64,000 nucleotides of DNA, from contig CAYOOD010000016.1 in NCBI GenBank assembly GCA_964405435.1, forward strand, positions 1 through 64,000, in the 5' to 3' direction. The notes beneath the pieces were generated by a model. It had not been told where the DNA came from. It made no database searches and was given only the letters and a program-made list of their open reading frames with translations. Each line of letters begins with the position of its first letter. Position 1 is the stretch's first letter. Below, piece after piece: positions 18,188 through 26,235 of this stretch. The DNA is from DVEG01 sp964405435. Lineage in GTDB: Bacteria; Cyanobacteriota; Cyanobacteriia; Cyanobacteriales; Oscillatoriaceae. The translations under genes and the position numbers were made by a program.

Positions 18188-19063
18188 ATGGACTTTTTGA
18201 AGACACCGCTGATTGGTTTGAGAGCAGACCATTTTCGCCATCCTCTAGATTTAGAAGCGACTAACTCCCTCAAGCAGTTGTCTGGCTTAGACGTGCTGGT
18301 GCGGAATCTATTAGGGCCACTCGGCGAGCAGTTCTTTTATCTAGACAATATTGCGTCTAGCGTTCTGGTGGGCGATCGGCAATTGCCCCACCTCCACGAG
18401 CTGCTCCTCGAAGCCTGTCAGATTCTCGATCTCGAACCGCCGCAGATGTACGTTCGGCAGCATCCGGTTCCCAATGCCTATACTTTTGCAATGCGGGGGC
18501 GGCAGCCTTTTATTGTCGTTCACACCTCTTTGATTGACTTGCTGAGCCCAGTAGAAATTCAGGCGGTGATTGCTCACGAGCTGGGACACCTCAAGTGCGA
18601 TCACGGCGTTTACTTGACGCTGGCGAACTTGATGGTACTAGCCGCTGGGCAGTTGCCCTCGTTCGGGCAATTTATTGCCCAGAGCTTGCAGGCACAGTTG
18701 ATGGAGTGGCTGCGGTGTGCGGAGTTCACCTGCGATCGCGCTGCTCTTCTGGCCACGCAAGACCCCTCAGTTGTGATGTCACTGCTGATGAAGCTGGCTG
18801 GCGGTTCGCCGACTCTGGCTTCGCAGTTGAATGTAGACGCTTTTCTGGCGCAAGCCCGCGCCTACGACGACATCAGTAACAGCCAGTTGGGGGAAATCCT
18901 CAAGCAGGCGCAGACTGCCCAACTGACTCACCCGGTGCCGGTACTGAGAGCCAGAGAAATCGATCGCTGGGCAACCAGTAAAGAATACGAAGACCTGTTG
19001 CAAAAAAGAAAAAGTGTGTATAATAAGGGAAGCGACCCCAAGGGCGGGTGGCGAAACTGGTAG
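18188..19063 (+). CDS. M48-family metallopeptidase
   Basis: A zinc peptidase of 291 residues of the HtpX/M48 group but without the four transmembrane helices; a moderately hydrophobic stretch lies at about 143-165. The zinc motif is AVIAHELGHLKCDHG (HExxH), and the third ligand Glu is probably in the CAEFTCDRAAL segment. The stop codon TAG (19061-19063) lies inside the tRNA-Leu(CAA) gene, so the last seven residues (GGWRNW preceded by K) are encoded by the tRNA 5' half. I recall other cyanobacterial homologues ending in GGWRNW, which suggests the overlap is conserved. Confidence 0.88.
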   Translation: MDFLKTPLIGLRADHFRHPLDLEATNSLKQLSGLDVLVRNLLGPLGEQFFYLDNIASSVLVGDRQLPHLHELLLEACQILDLEPPQMYVRQHPVPNAYTFAMRGRQPFIVVHTSLIDLLSPVEIQAVIAHELGHLKCDHGVYLTLANLMVLAAGQLPSFGQFIAQSLQAQLMEWLRCAEFTCDRAALLATQDPSVVMSLLMKLAGGSPTLASQLNVDAFLAQARAYDDISNSQLGEILKQAQTAQLTHPVPVLRAREIDRWATSKEYEDLLQKRKSVYNKGSDPKGGWRNW

Positions 19064-19123
19064 ACGCATTAGACTCAAAATCTAACACCGAAAGGTATGA
19101 GAGTTCGATTCTCTCCCCGCCCA
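19042..19123 (+). tRNA. tRNA-Leu(CAA)
   Basis: Acceptor GGGCGGG/CCCGCCC with discriminator A, anticodon arm TTAGA-CTCAAAA-TCTAA (anticodon CAA), T arm GAGAG-TTCGATT-CTCTC and a variable arm of class II type. 82 nt, no intron and no encoded CCA. The first 22 nt overlap the end of the M48 peptidase gene. Confidence 0.95.
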
Positions 19124-19150
19124 CTACCTAGAGAAACCAGTCAATTCAAG

Positions 19151-19182
19151 GGTTCCAGGTTCTTGACCTGGAACCTTTAATT
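19151..19182 (+). terminator. Terminator after tRNA-Leu(CAA)
   Basis: Perfect 10-bp stem GGTTCCAGGT/ACCTGGAACC with loop TCTTG, followed by TTTAATTTTTTT. It would end the tRNA-Leu transcript and any readthrough from murA and the peptidase. Confidence 0.9.
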
Positions 19183-19315
19183 TTTTTAGGGGCGTGCCGG
19201 GATTGGGGGATTGCGGGCTTGATGTCAATAAGCGCTTATAGATAGCATCACCGCTATACTTGACACCCAAATGAGCAAACAGATATACTGTATAAGTAAC
19301 GAAAAGTAAAGATAT

Positions 19316-19579
19316 ATGGCTCAGCGATTGAAGAATTGGGAGTCCCCTCGCCGGGAGGGGCGCAACTCCAAAGGAAAAGGCGGCTCGGCACGGGCGCGAC
19401 AACTCAGGAAGCAGCAGCAAATGTTGCGGAAGAAATTAAAGGGGGAAACCCCCAGCAACGAGAGAGGGAAGAGAACCGATGTTCTCTTCCCTTTTTGTTT
19501 GGGGTGGTGGGTGGGGGAGCGATCGCCTATTTCTTTCCGATCCCTATTTCAGAAGCCGAATCAACTTGCCAAATTTTAA
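19316..19579 (+). CDS. Doubtful small basic protein or short RNA locus
   Basis: The first ~42 codons (MAQRLKNWESPRREG, then basic RKQQQMLRKKLKG) look protein-like, very rich in Arg/Lys/Gln. The frame then runs through a strong terminator at 19466-19496, so the predicted 87-residue product cannot all be made from one full transcript unless the terminator leaks. In another frame (-1 relative), the segment after the terminator encodes a membrane-like stretch FLFGVVGGGAIAYFF. Possible explanations are a short sRNA, a frameshifted gene, or a chance frame. The 3' part also overlaps the convergent WD40 gene. Confidence 0.3.
   Translation: MAQRLKNWESPRREGRNSKGKGGSARARQLRKQQQMLRKKLKGETPSNERGKRTDVLFPFCLGWWVGERSPISFRSLFQKPNQLAKF
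19466..19496 (+). terminator. Strong rho-independent terminator
   Basis: Perfect 11-bp stem GGGAAGAGAAC/GTTCTCTTCCC, loop CGAT, then TTTTT. It faces the plus strand and defines the end of a short transcript starting somewhere after the tRNA-Leu terminator. Confidence 0.88.
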
Positions 19580-20777
19580 CCAATCTGTCAAACCCGCCAG
19601 TCGCGAGCAATTGCCCGTCAGGGCTGAACGCCACTGCTCTCACCCAGTCTGAATGTCCGGGAAACTGACTCAGAAGCTGCCCAGTTTTTAAATCCCACAG
19701 GCTGATGCCATCCTGCCCCGCGCTGGCGAGAACGGGCGATCGCGGATTGACGGCTAGAGAATACACCGCACTGGCTGAGTGAGACAGTGTATACCTCACT
19801 TCCCCGGTTTCCAGATTCCATATTTTGATGCTGGAGTCATAGCTCGCTGTCACCAGTGTGCGACTGTCGGGCGCGAAAGTTAAGGCGTTGACTGGTTTTT
19901 TATGTCCCTGGAGGATGCCGATATAGGAGCCCGTGGCGAGATTCCACACTTTCACGGTGCCGTCTTTGCTGCCAGAGGCGAGCAGGCGTCCGTCGGGACT
20001 AATCGCAACTGCATAAAAGATCTCGAAGCCTGCCAAGGTTTGCAGGGGGCGCTGTTTGCTCAGATCCCAAAGTTTCAATCCGTCCAAACCCCCACTCACT
20101 AGGGTTTCGCCGTCCGGGCTAATCGCTAGGGAGGTGACGTTGCTAAAGAGCTGCGAGAAAGTATGGGTTAACTTGCCAGTTTCGAGATTCCAGAAGTTGA
20201 GCATGGAATCGTCGCTGCCGCTGACGAGGGTTTGAGCGTCGGGAGCGATCGCTACGGTTAATACTCTCGTCTTATGTCCTCGCAGGGTGCGGATTTTTTT
20301 TCCCGTTTCCAGGTTCCACAATCGAATTCTCGGATCGAGATTGCCGCCACCGCTGGCGAGTATTTGCCCGTCTGGGCTGAATGCCAGGGTTTCTACTGTC
20401 CCTTTGTGGTCATCCAGGGTGCGGAGCAGTCGCGGAGCGCGCCAATCTCGAACAGTTGCGGCATCCTTTGCCCGGGCGATCGCTCGGTTGCAGATATCGG
20501 GAATACCCCAGTTGTGCAGGTATTGGGGTGAGGGGGAAGCATTCGGATTGTCAATTCTCGGTTTTGACTCAGAGCTTTGTCGCTCGAATGCTTCCCCCCT
20601 ACAAAAATGGGATGCTCCCGAAATATCTGTCGGCGAATGCTTCGCGGCGGCGATCGCCACCATTCCCCAAAGCACGGCAAAAGCTAAAAATCCAAATCCT
20701 ATGTATAAGTGAGGTAGGGAAGTTTTACCCTTCTTTTTTCTCACTTTTTGTGTTTGCCAACATCCTTCATCCTTCAT
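19527..20777 (-). CDS. Membrane-anchored WD40-repeat protein
   Basis: A 416-residue protein: short basic N-terminus, one membrane helix (about 24-46, LYIGFGFLAFAVLWGMVAI), a linker, then seven WD40 repeats (about 118-410) with repeated FSPDGQ-LASG and KIWNLETG motifs, enough for a complete propeller. It probably acts as a protein-interaction platform; the side of the membrane is uncertain. Residues about 59-83 of the linker are translated from an interspersed palindromic repeat. The start overlaps the end of the MerR gene by 11 nt, so they may be cotranscribed. Confidence 0.88.
   Translation of the reverse strand: MKDEGCWQTQKVRKKKGKTSLPHLYIGFGFLAFAVLWGMVAIAAAKHSPTDISGASHFCRGEAFERQSSESKPRIDNPNASPSPQYLHNWGIPDICNRAIARAKDAATVRDWRAPRLLRTLDDHKGTVETLAFSPDGQILASGGGNLDPRIRLWNLETGKKIRTLRGHKTRVLTVAIAPDAQTLVSGSDDSMLNFWNLETGKLTHTFSQLFSNVTSLAISPDGETLVSGGLDGLKLWDLSKQRPLQTLAGFEIFYAVAISPDGRLLASGSKDGTVKVWNLATGSYIGILQGHKKPVNALTFAPDSRTLVTASYDSSIKIWNLETGEVRYTLSHSASAVYSLAVNPRSPVLASAGQDGISLWDLKTGQLLSQFPGHSDWVRAVAFSPDGQLLATGGFDRLVKIWQVDSASEIGIGKK
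20529..20601. repeat. Interspersed palindromic repeat inside the WD40 gene
   Basis: Diverged copy with termini GGGGGAAGCATTCG and CGAATGCTTCCCCCCTAC, followed by TGGGATGCTCCC, the same flank seen near the 47.8-48 kb copy. It is read in frame through the linker between membrane helix and propeller. Confidence 0.65.
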
Positions 20778-21342
20778 CGCGGCCAGATTGCAGGTTCGGG
20801 CAAATGGTCTGCGCCGCCAGCTCTGCTGGGGGTTGCTCTTGCCATCCAGAGAGCAATCCTTGCAATTCAGATTTAAGGGTTTCCAGGGCTTGAATCTGTT
20901 CGGCGATCGCGTCTACTTTCGCTTGTAGGCGCGCTTTGACTTCCCCGCAGGGCAACTCTCCCTTATCGTGGACGTTGAGAATGTCGTGAATTTCGCTCAG
21001 GCTCAGCCCTAATGATTGAGCCCGCTTGATAAAAGCCAGTCGATTCAGTACGTTGTCCTGAAAGAGGCGGTAGCCTGAAGAGGAGCGCTCTACATCGGGC
21101 GTCAGCAGCCCGATCTCTTCGTAGTAGCGAATCGTTTTTACAGGCAAGCCGCTTTTTGCGGATACTTCGCCAATTTTGAGCAGCGTACAGCTACTCTTCG
21201 TGCCCGGAAGTGCGGAGGTTTTAGATAAGGGGCTCTGAGAAAGGGTCAACGGTTGCGATCGCAATTCTTTCACAATTAAAAACTCAGTACAGGCGGGTTT
21301 GAGTGGCTCAGTCGATGCTCGCGATCGAAAAATATCTACCAA
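20767..21342 (-). CDS. MerR-family transcriptional regulator, metal type
   Basis: DNA-binding domain at about 55-120 with LLKIGEVSAKSGLPVKTIRY and YEEIGLLTP; then a dimerisation helix (VKARLQAKVDAIAEQIQAL). Cysteines at PCGEV before that helix and TICPN near the C-terminus are spaced as in metal-sensing MerR proteins, so a metal ligand is plausible. The N-terminal ~50 residues before the DNA-binding domain are unusual for the family and the real start may be internal. No metal transporter is next to it. The WD40 gene follows with 11-nt overlap. Confidence 0.85.
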   Translation of the reverse strand: MVDIFRSRASTEPLKPACTEFLIVKELRSQPLTLSQSPLSKTSALPGTKSSCTLLKIGEVSAKSGLPVKTIRYYEEIGLLTPDVERSSSGYRLFQDNVLNRLAFIKRAQSLGLSLSEIHDILNVHDKGELPCGEVKARLQAKVDAIAEQIQALETLKSELQGLLSGWQEQPPAELAAQTICPNLQSGRDEG

Positions 21343-21365
21343 CCCGCCCCTACCATGTCAAACCG

Positions 21366-21665
21366 CTAAGGGCGCGGAGGATGTTTCTTTGACGCCATGA
21401 GTACGGGCAGTTGAGGTCTTGAGGAGCTGGGCGGCAGATAGTGCTGTGCGACTCTTTCCGGTTGTTCGACGCGGCTGCGCTGGATTTGCCACCACCGCAG
21501 GGCGATCGCCGCACTGGCTACCATCAGTCCGAAAGCGAGCAGAGAGCCCCGACCTCCCATACCTCCGATCGCAGCATCCACGGCCCCAACCGTAATTATA
21601 AAGCTGGAAATGGGTTCTCTACGATAGACTGACTTCAAAATTCGAGGCCATGCAACATTCATCAC
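21366..21665 (-). CDS. Conserved cyanobacterial membrane protein
   Basis: A 99-residue protein with a probable membrane region (SFIITVGAVDAAIGG and LLAFGLMVASAAIALRW) and a polar, Pro-rich C-terminus. The pattern VYRREPISSFI and QPERVAQHYLPP is familiar from other unnamed cyanobacterial proteins. Function unknown. It lies 23 bp upstream of the MerR gene in the same direction. Confidence 0.7.
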   Translation of the reverse strand: MMNVAWPRILKSVYRREPISSFIITVGAVDAAIGGMGGRGSLLAFGLMVASAAIALRWWQIQRSRVEQPERVAQHYLPPSSSRPQLPVLMASKKHPPRP

Positions 21666-22054
21666 TGTTTGCTCTGTTCCTATGGAGTTTCAATATTAAA
21701 ACTACAGCCTACACCACGCTTTGACAGGTCTACCTATACCGCTACTTTAACTCAAACTTTCGCCCTTGTTGGGGGAGCGAGCTTGAGAAAACGGCCCTGT
21801 CCCGGCTAGCGGGCTGCCAGCAACCTACTTTTGCGATAGTAAAGCTTGTTTTCTTTTTTTTGTTTATTCTAAATTTTCTTGACTCGTCGCATTTTACCAG
21901 AATATACGCCATACTTACTTTAGAAAATCTAATGTAAAATATAGGGCGATTGCCAGCGCAGCATCGCGGCCAGCCTTTCCCGGAGGAGGCGTTCAGTACA
22001 AAGAGCGATCGCCACCGCTGAGCGTGTCTCGCGGGAAAGGGCCTGTAAATTAAC
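21666..22054. other. Intergenic region
   Basis: AT-rich in part, with a long T-rich run near 21850, a GC-rich segment around 21775-21830, and one HIP1 octamer. I see no gene or clear RNA. Confidence 0.35.
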
Positions 22055-22225
22055 TTAATTGAGGCCGAGCCATGTCAGCAGCCCTTGACCGGTGACGTAC
22101 TCGATCATCAAAGTCAGCGCGAAGCCAATCATCGCGGCGCGACCGTTTAAGCGCTCTGCGTAGTCGTTGAAGCCAAACTTCGGTTCCTCGAGTCTGGGGG
22201 TGGTGGTGGGTTGCGGTTGGGTCAT
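22055..22225 (-). CDS. High-light-inducible protein (Hlip/Scp)
   Basis: A 56-residue one-helix protein of the light-harvesting-like family, bound to the thylakoid membrane. It has a Thr/Pro-rich N-terminus, KFGFNDYAERLNGRAAMIGF (the Glu, Asn and Arg of the chlorophyll-binding motif ExxNGRxAMIGF) and one hydrophobic helix ending LLTWLGLN. Hlips bind chlorophyll and carotenoid, protect new photosystem II chlorophyll proteins, and one works with Ycf39, which is also in this window. A good promoter and HLR1 box precede it. Confidence 0.93.
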   Translation of the reverse strand: MTQPQPTTTPRLEEPKFGFNDYAERLNGRAAMIGFALTLMIEYVTGQGLLTWLGLN

Positions 22226-22239
22226 GGTTCAGCCTCTCA

Positions 22240-22257
22240 GTTACAATTCTTTACGTT
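22240..22257 (+). promoter_or_regulatory. HLR1 box (RpaB site) of hli
   Basis: GTTACAAT-TC-TTTACGTT: two direct repeats matching the published HLR1 consensus (G/T)TTACA(T/A)(T/A) with a 2-nt spacer and one mismatch. It lies 15-32 nt before the hli start codon, downstream of the predicted -10, a position that suits repression by RpaB. Confidence 0.75.
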
Positions 22258-22271
22258 TCCTGTGTTCTTCC

Positions 22272-22299
22272 ATTGTAGGGATACTTGGCCTGCCGTCAA
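22272..22299 (-). promoter_or_regulatory. Predicted hli promoter
   Basis: On the minus strand TTGACG (22299-22294), a 16-nt spacer and TACAAT (22277-22272). This is a good sigma-70-type promoter directed at hli. Confidence 0.7.
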
Positions 22300-22323
22300 C
22301 TGAAATTGTCGCACCAGCAGACG

Positions 22324-22348
22324 TCAAGCGAATCTATCGCCATAGCGA
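22324..22348. repeat. 25-nt palindrome inserted in a HIP1-like site
   Basis: TCAAGCGAATCTATCGCCAT followed by AGCGA, flanked by ACG and ATCGCT. Removing it restores CGATCGCT. Related to copies at 28746, 46461 and 45261. Confidence 0.7.
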
Positions 22349-22456
22349 ATCGCTCTCTACCGCTACGAGAAGCGCTCAGGAGGCGGTGCTGTCGGTGTAA
22401 AAAAACTCGCAGAAGCTGAGAATTAAGTTATAAGCAAGGTTAATAAGAGGTAAAAA

Positions 22457-23545
22457 ATGGAAATCGGCGTCCCCAAAGAAACGAAAGATCGGGAGTTTCG
22501 AGTCGGGTTGAGTCCCAGCAGCGTGCGGGTACTGCGGGAAAACGGCCATGCGGTGTATGTAGAAACCAACGCAGGGGCTGAGGCTGGGTTTACAGATGAA
22601 GATTACATTCAGGCGGGGGCAGCGATCGTCCCGAGTGCGAAAGAGGCGTGGAACCGGGAACTGGTGGTTAAGGTCAAAGAACCGCTGCAGCCGGAGTATC
22701 AGTTTTTGCAGAAAGGGCAAATACTCTTTACTTACCTGCACTTGGCAGCCGATCGCACTTTGACCGAGCACCTGATTGACTGCGGGGTTTGCGCGATCGC
22801 CTACGAAACCGTAGAACTGCCAGACAAGCGACTGCCGCTGCTCACCCCCATGAGCATCATTGCCGGACGGCTCGCCGTGCAGTTCGGTGCCCGCTACCTA
22901 GAGCGGCAGCAGGGAGGGCGGGGCGTCCTCCTGGGCGGCGTTCCCGGGGTAATGCCCGGGAAAGTCGTCATTCTGGGCGGGGGGGTTGTGGGCACGGAAG
23001 CGGCCAAAATAGCCGTGGGCATGGGTGCCCAAGTGCATATTTTCGATATCAGCGTCGATCGCTTGGCGTATTTGGAAACCCTCTTCGGCTCCAGAGTGCA
23101 ACTGCTCTACAGCGAATCCCTGCATATTGAAGAAATCGTTCCCCAAGCAGACTTGCTGATCGGCGCTGTCCTCGTGCCCGGTCGTCGAGCCCCCATCCTG
23201 GTGCCCCGCCGGTTGGTACAGCGGATGCACCCCGGCTCGGTGATTGTGGACGTGGCCGTAGATCAGGGGGGTTGCGTGGAAACCTTGCGGCCCACCTCTC
23301 ACACCAATCCCACCTATATTGAGGAAGGGGTGGTTCACTACGGCGTGCCCAACATGCCGGGAGCGGTGCCCTGGACGGCGACGCAGGCCCTCAATAACAG
23401 TACGTTGCCTTACGTTCTGAAATTGGCCGATCGCGGTTTGGGCGCTCTGAAACTCGACTCGGCGCTGGCGGGTGGGCTGAACGTAAAGGATCGGCGACTG
23501 GTTCATCCGGCAGTGCAGGAAGTTTTTCCCGATTTGGCGGCGTGA
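22457..23545 (+). CDS. ald: Alanine dehydrogenase
   Basis: NAD-dependent interconversion of alanine and pyruvate with ammonia, cytoplasmic. 362 residues, family length. The start MEIGVPKETKDREFRVGL has the pyruvate-binding Arg, VKVKEPL the catalytic Lys, FTYLHLAADRTLTEHL the catalytic His, and VVILGGGVVGTEAAKIAVGM the NAD-binding motif. VDVAVDQGGCVET and HYGVPNMPGAVPWTAT are also diagnostic. It is a single gene with its own terminator, convergent with topA. Confidence 0.96.
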   Translation: MEIGVPKETKDREFRVGLSPSSVRVLRENGHAVYVETNAGAEAGFTDEDYIQAGAAIVPSAKEAWNRELVVKVKEPLQPEYQFLQKGQILFTYLHLAADRTLTEHLIDCGVCAIAYETVELPDKRLPLLTPMSIIAGRLAVQFGARYLERQQGGRGVLLGGVPGVMPGKVVILGGGVVGTEAAKIAVGMGAQVHIFDISVDRLAYLETLFGSRVQLLYSESLHIEEIVPQADLLIGAVLVPGRRAPILVPRRLVQRMHPGSVIVDVAVDQGGCVETLRPTSHTNPTYIEEGVVHYGVPNMPGAVPWTATQALNNSTLPYVLKLADRGLGALKLDSALAGGLNVKDRRLVHPAVQEVFPDLAA

Positions 23546-23576
23546 AGCCCCGGCTGACTTGCGCTGTAAATGCAAA

Positions 23577-23602
23577 GGGGCGCGATCGCGCCCCTATTTT
23601 TT
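23577..23602. terminator. Terminator between ald and topA
   Basis: An 18-nt perfect palindrome GGGGCGCGATCGCGCCCC followed by TATTTTTTT. It embeds a HIP1-like CGCGATCGCG core and stops ald; the run of A/T on the other side is weaker for topA. Confidence 0.8.
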
Positions 23603-23631
23603 TGCGGTTTGTCTGAATCTGTTGATACCTG

Positions 23632-26235
23632 CTATCGCTCGGCTGCGTCAGCCTTAGCCGTTTTTTTCGATTGGCGAGACGTTTTTTTGGCAGACGCCTT
23701 GGCGATTAATAGTTGCACGGCTTTTTCCATCGTCAGCCCCTCCACCGTTTCTCCTTCCGGCAGGGAGGCGTTGGTTTTGCCGTGCTTGACATACGGCCCG
23801 TAAGGCCCGTTATAAATGTTCACCGGTTCCCCGTCTGCCGGGTGCTGGCCCATTTCTCGCACGGGAGTCTTGGACTTGCTGCCGCCTCTGCCGCCTTTTT
23901 TGGGTTCTGCCAGCAATTCCAGCGCCCGATCGAGGGAAACGGTCAATACATCGTCACCGGCTTTGAGCGATCGGTATTCTTTCCCTTGTTTGCCCATGTC
24001 GTGGACGACGTAAGGGCCAAATCTACCCAAGCCGGCTTGGATTCTGCCCTCGGTGGCGGGATGGGTGCCCAAGGTACGCGGCAGGGAAAGCAAGCCGACG
24101 GCTATTTCCAGCGTGACGTTTTCGGGGGTGACACCTTTGGGAAGAGAGGCTCGCTTGGGTTTTTTGTTTTCCTCGGACGCTTCGCCCAGTTGGATGTAGG
24201 GGCCATAGCTGCCGATTTTTAGGTAAATCGGCTCACCGGTATCGGGATGGCGGCCCAGTTGGTCGGGGCCTTCGGTTTTCTGGCGCAGCAGCACTTCAAC
24301 TCGTTCGGGATCGAGGTCGGCTGGGGTCAGGTCTTTGGGAATGGAGGCGGTGACTGGGCCATTGCCGTTTTGGGCTTCCAGGTAGGGACCAAAGCGACCG
24401 ATTCGGACTTTGGCTTCGAGGTTTTCCAGCTCGACGGTGCGGGCTTGGGTGGGGTCAATTTGGCTTTCCCGTTCTTTAACTTGGGTTTCTAGACCGGTTT
24501 CGCCCAGGTAAAATTTCTGCAAGTAGGGCAGCCAAGCGACTTCGCCGGTGGAAATGTCGTCGAGAGTTTGCTCCATGCGGGAGGTGAAGCCGGTGTCTAC
24601 CAAGTCGGGGAAGTGTTGCTCTAGAAGGCCGGTGACGGCGAAGGCGGTGAAGGTGGGGATGAGGGTATTGTTGACGAGCTGGGCGTAGCCCCGGTCGATG
24701 ATGGTGCCGATGATGCTGGCGTAGGTGCTGGGACGCCCGATGCCTTCGCTTTCTAGGGTTTTGACGAGGGAGGCTTCGGTGTAGCGGGCGGGGGGCTGGG
24801 TGTCGTGGCCGATCGCTTCGACTTTGGTGCAAGTGGGGCGATCGCCGACTTTCAACAGCGGCAGGACGACTTCTTTGTCTTCCAGCGCCGATTCCGGATC
24901 GTCGGAGCCTTCTACATAGGCGCGCAAAAATCCGGGGAAGTCGATGCGCTTGCCGCTGGATCGAAATTCGGCATTTTCGACCCGCAGCTCGACGGTAATG
25001 AAAGTCTGCCGCGAGTCGGCCATTTGGCTGGCTACGGTACGCTTCCAGATTAAATCGTACAGGTCGAGTTCTCGACCGCTGAGTCCAGTTTCTCTAGGAG
25101 TGCGGAAGCTGCTGCCCGCTGGGCGGATGGCTTCGTGGGCTTCTTGCGCGCCTTTGCTCTTGGTGGCGTACTGGCGGGGGGCAGGGCTGAGGTATTGCTT
25201 GCCGTACATTTGCTCGACGCAGCTACGGGCTGCAGCGATCGCTTGGTCGGACAGGTGTACCGAGTCCGTCCGCATGTAGGTAATGTAACCCTGCTCGTAG
25301 AGATTTTGAGCAATCCGCATCGTATCCCGCGCCGACAGTCGCAGTTTGCGGTTGGCTTCCTGCTGCAGCGTCGAGGTCGTAAAGGGCGGCGACGGCTTGC
25401 GCGTCACCGGTCGCTCTTCCAGGTTGGTAACTGTCCAAGGTTTGTCGGCGATGCGCTCCTGCAGGGCTCTCGCTTCGGCTTCATTGAGCAAAACGACATT
25501 CCGACCCGCCGCTATTTGACCCGTGGCCTCGTCGAAATCGCTGCCGTTGGCAACTCGGGTGCCCGATACGGCGACCAGTTTGGCATCAAAGACGCCCTTG
25601 TTCTGCTGCAGGGTTGCCTTCAGATCCCAATAGCTGCCGGAGCGGAAAGCTCGGCGCTGCCGCTCTCGTTTCACCAACACTCGCACGGCAACGGACTGGA
25701 CGCGACCGGCAGACAATCCCCAAGCGATTTTTTTCCACAGCAAGGGAGAGAGGGTATAGCCCACCAGCCGGTCTAGAATCCGGCGGGTTTCCTGAGCGCG
25801 CACGAGCTGCTCGTCGATGGTTCGACAGTTTTTCAGCGCGTCTTGGATGGCTTCTTTGGTGATTTCGTGGAAGACCATCCGCTTGATGGGGACTTTGGGC
25901 TGCAAGAGTTGCTGCAGGTGCCAACTGATGCTTTCACCTTCGCGGTCTTCGTCTGTAGCCAGGATCAGTTCGTCGGCTTCCTTGAGGGCGTCTTTGAGGG
26001 CTTTGACGACCTTTTTTTTGTCCTTGGGAACGACGTACAGCGGCTCGAAGTCAGCCTCTACGTTGACCCCTAGCTGCGCCCACTTTTCCCCCTTGACTTT
26101 TTCTGGGATTTCCTCGGCAGAGGAGGGCAAATCGCGCACATGGCCCATCGAAGCTTCCACGCGATAGCCCGGAGGCAGGTAATTGCGAATTGTGCGTGCT
26201 TTGGTGGGAGATTCGACGATGACGAGGGTTGACAT
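23632..26235 (-). CDS. topA: DNA topoisomerase I
   Basis: Type IA topoisomerase of 867 residues that relaxes negative supercoils. The TOPRIM domain begins TLVIVESPTKARTI with the acidic DEDREGE motif (LATDEDREGESISWHL). The active-site Tyr is in GYITYMRTDSVHLS, and DRLVGYTLSP and SAGRVQSVAVRV are present. The C-terminus has no zinc fingers; it has several repeats of the type LGxHPxTGxPI...GPYG/FGPYV as usual in cyanobacteria, then a Lys-rich tail. The start MSTLVIVESPTK is the standard one. Confidence 0.97.
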   Translation of the reverse strand: MSTLVIVESPTKARTIRNYLPPGYRVEASMGHVRDLPSSAEEIPEKVKGEKWAQLGVNVEADFEPLYVVPKDKKKVVKALKDALKEADELILATDEDREGESISWHLQQLLQPKVPIKRMVFHEITKEAIQDALKNCRTIDEQLVRAQETRRILDRLVGYTLSPLLWKKIAWGLSAGRVQSVAVRVLVKRERQRRAFRSGSYWDLKATLQQNKGVFDAKLVAVSGTRVANGSDFDEATGQIAAGRNVVLLNEAEARALQERIADKPWTVTNLEERPVTRKPSPPFTTSTLQQEANRKLRLSARDTMRIAQNLYEQGYITYMRTDSVHLSDQAIAAARSCVEQMYGKQYLSPAPRQYATKSKGAQEAHEAIRPAGSSFRTPRETGLSGRELDLYDLIWKRTVASQMADSRQTFITVELRVENAEFRSSGKRIDFPGFLRAYVEGSDDPESALEDKEVVLPLLKVGDRPTCTKVEAIGHDTQPPARYTEASLVKTLESEGIGRPSTYASIIGTIIDRGYAQLVNNTLIPTFTAFAVTGLLEQHFPDLVDTGFTSRMEQTLDDISTGEVAWLPYLQKFYLGETGLETQVKERESQIDPTQARTVELENLEAKVRIGRFGPYLEAQNGNGPVTASIPKDLTPADLDPERVEVLLRQKTEGPDQLGRHPDTGEPIYLKIGSYGPYIQLGEASEENKKPKRASLPKGVTPENVTLEIAVGLLSLPRTLGTHPATEGRIQAGLGRFGPYVVHDMGKQGKEYRSLKAGDDVLTVSLDRALELLAEPKKGGRGGSKSKTPVREMGQHPADGEPVNIYNGPYGPYVKHGKTNASLPEGETVEGLTMEKAVQLLIAKASAKKTSRQSKKTAKADAAER

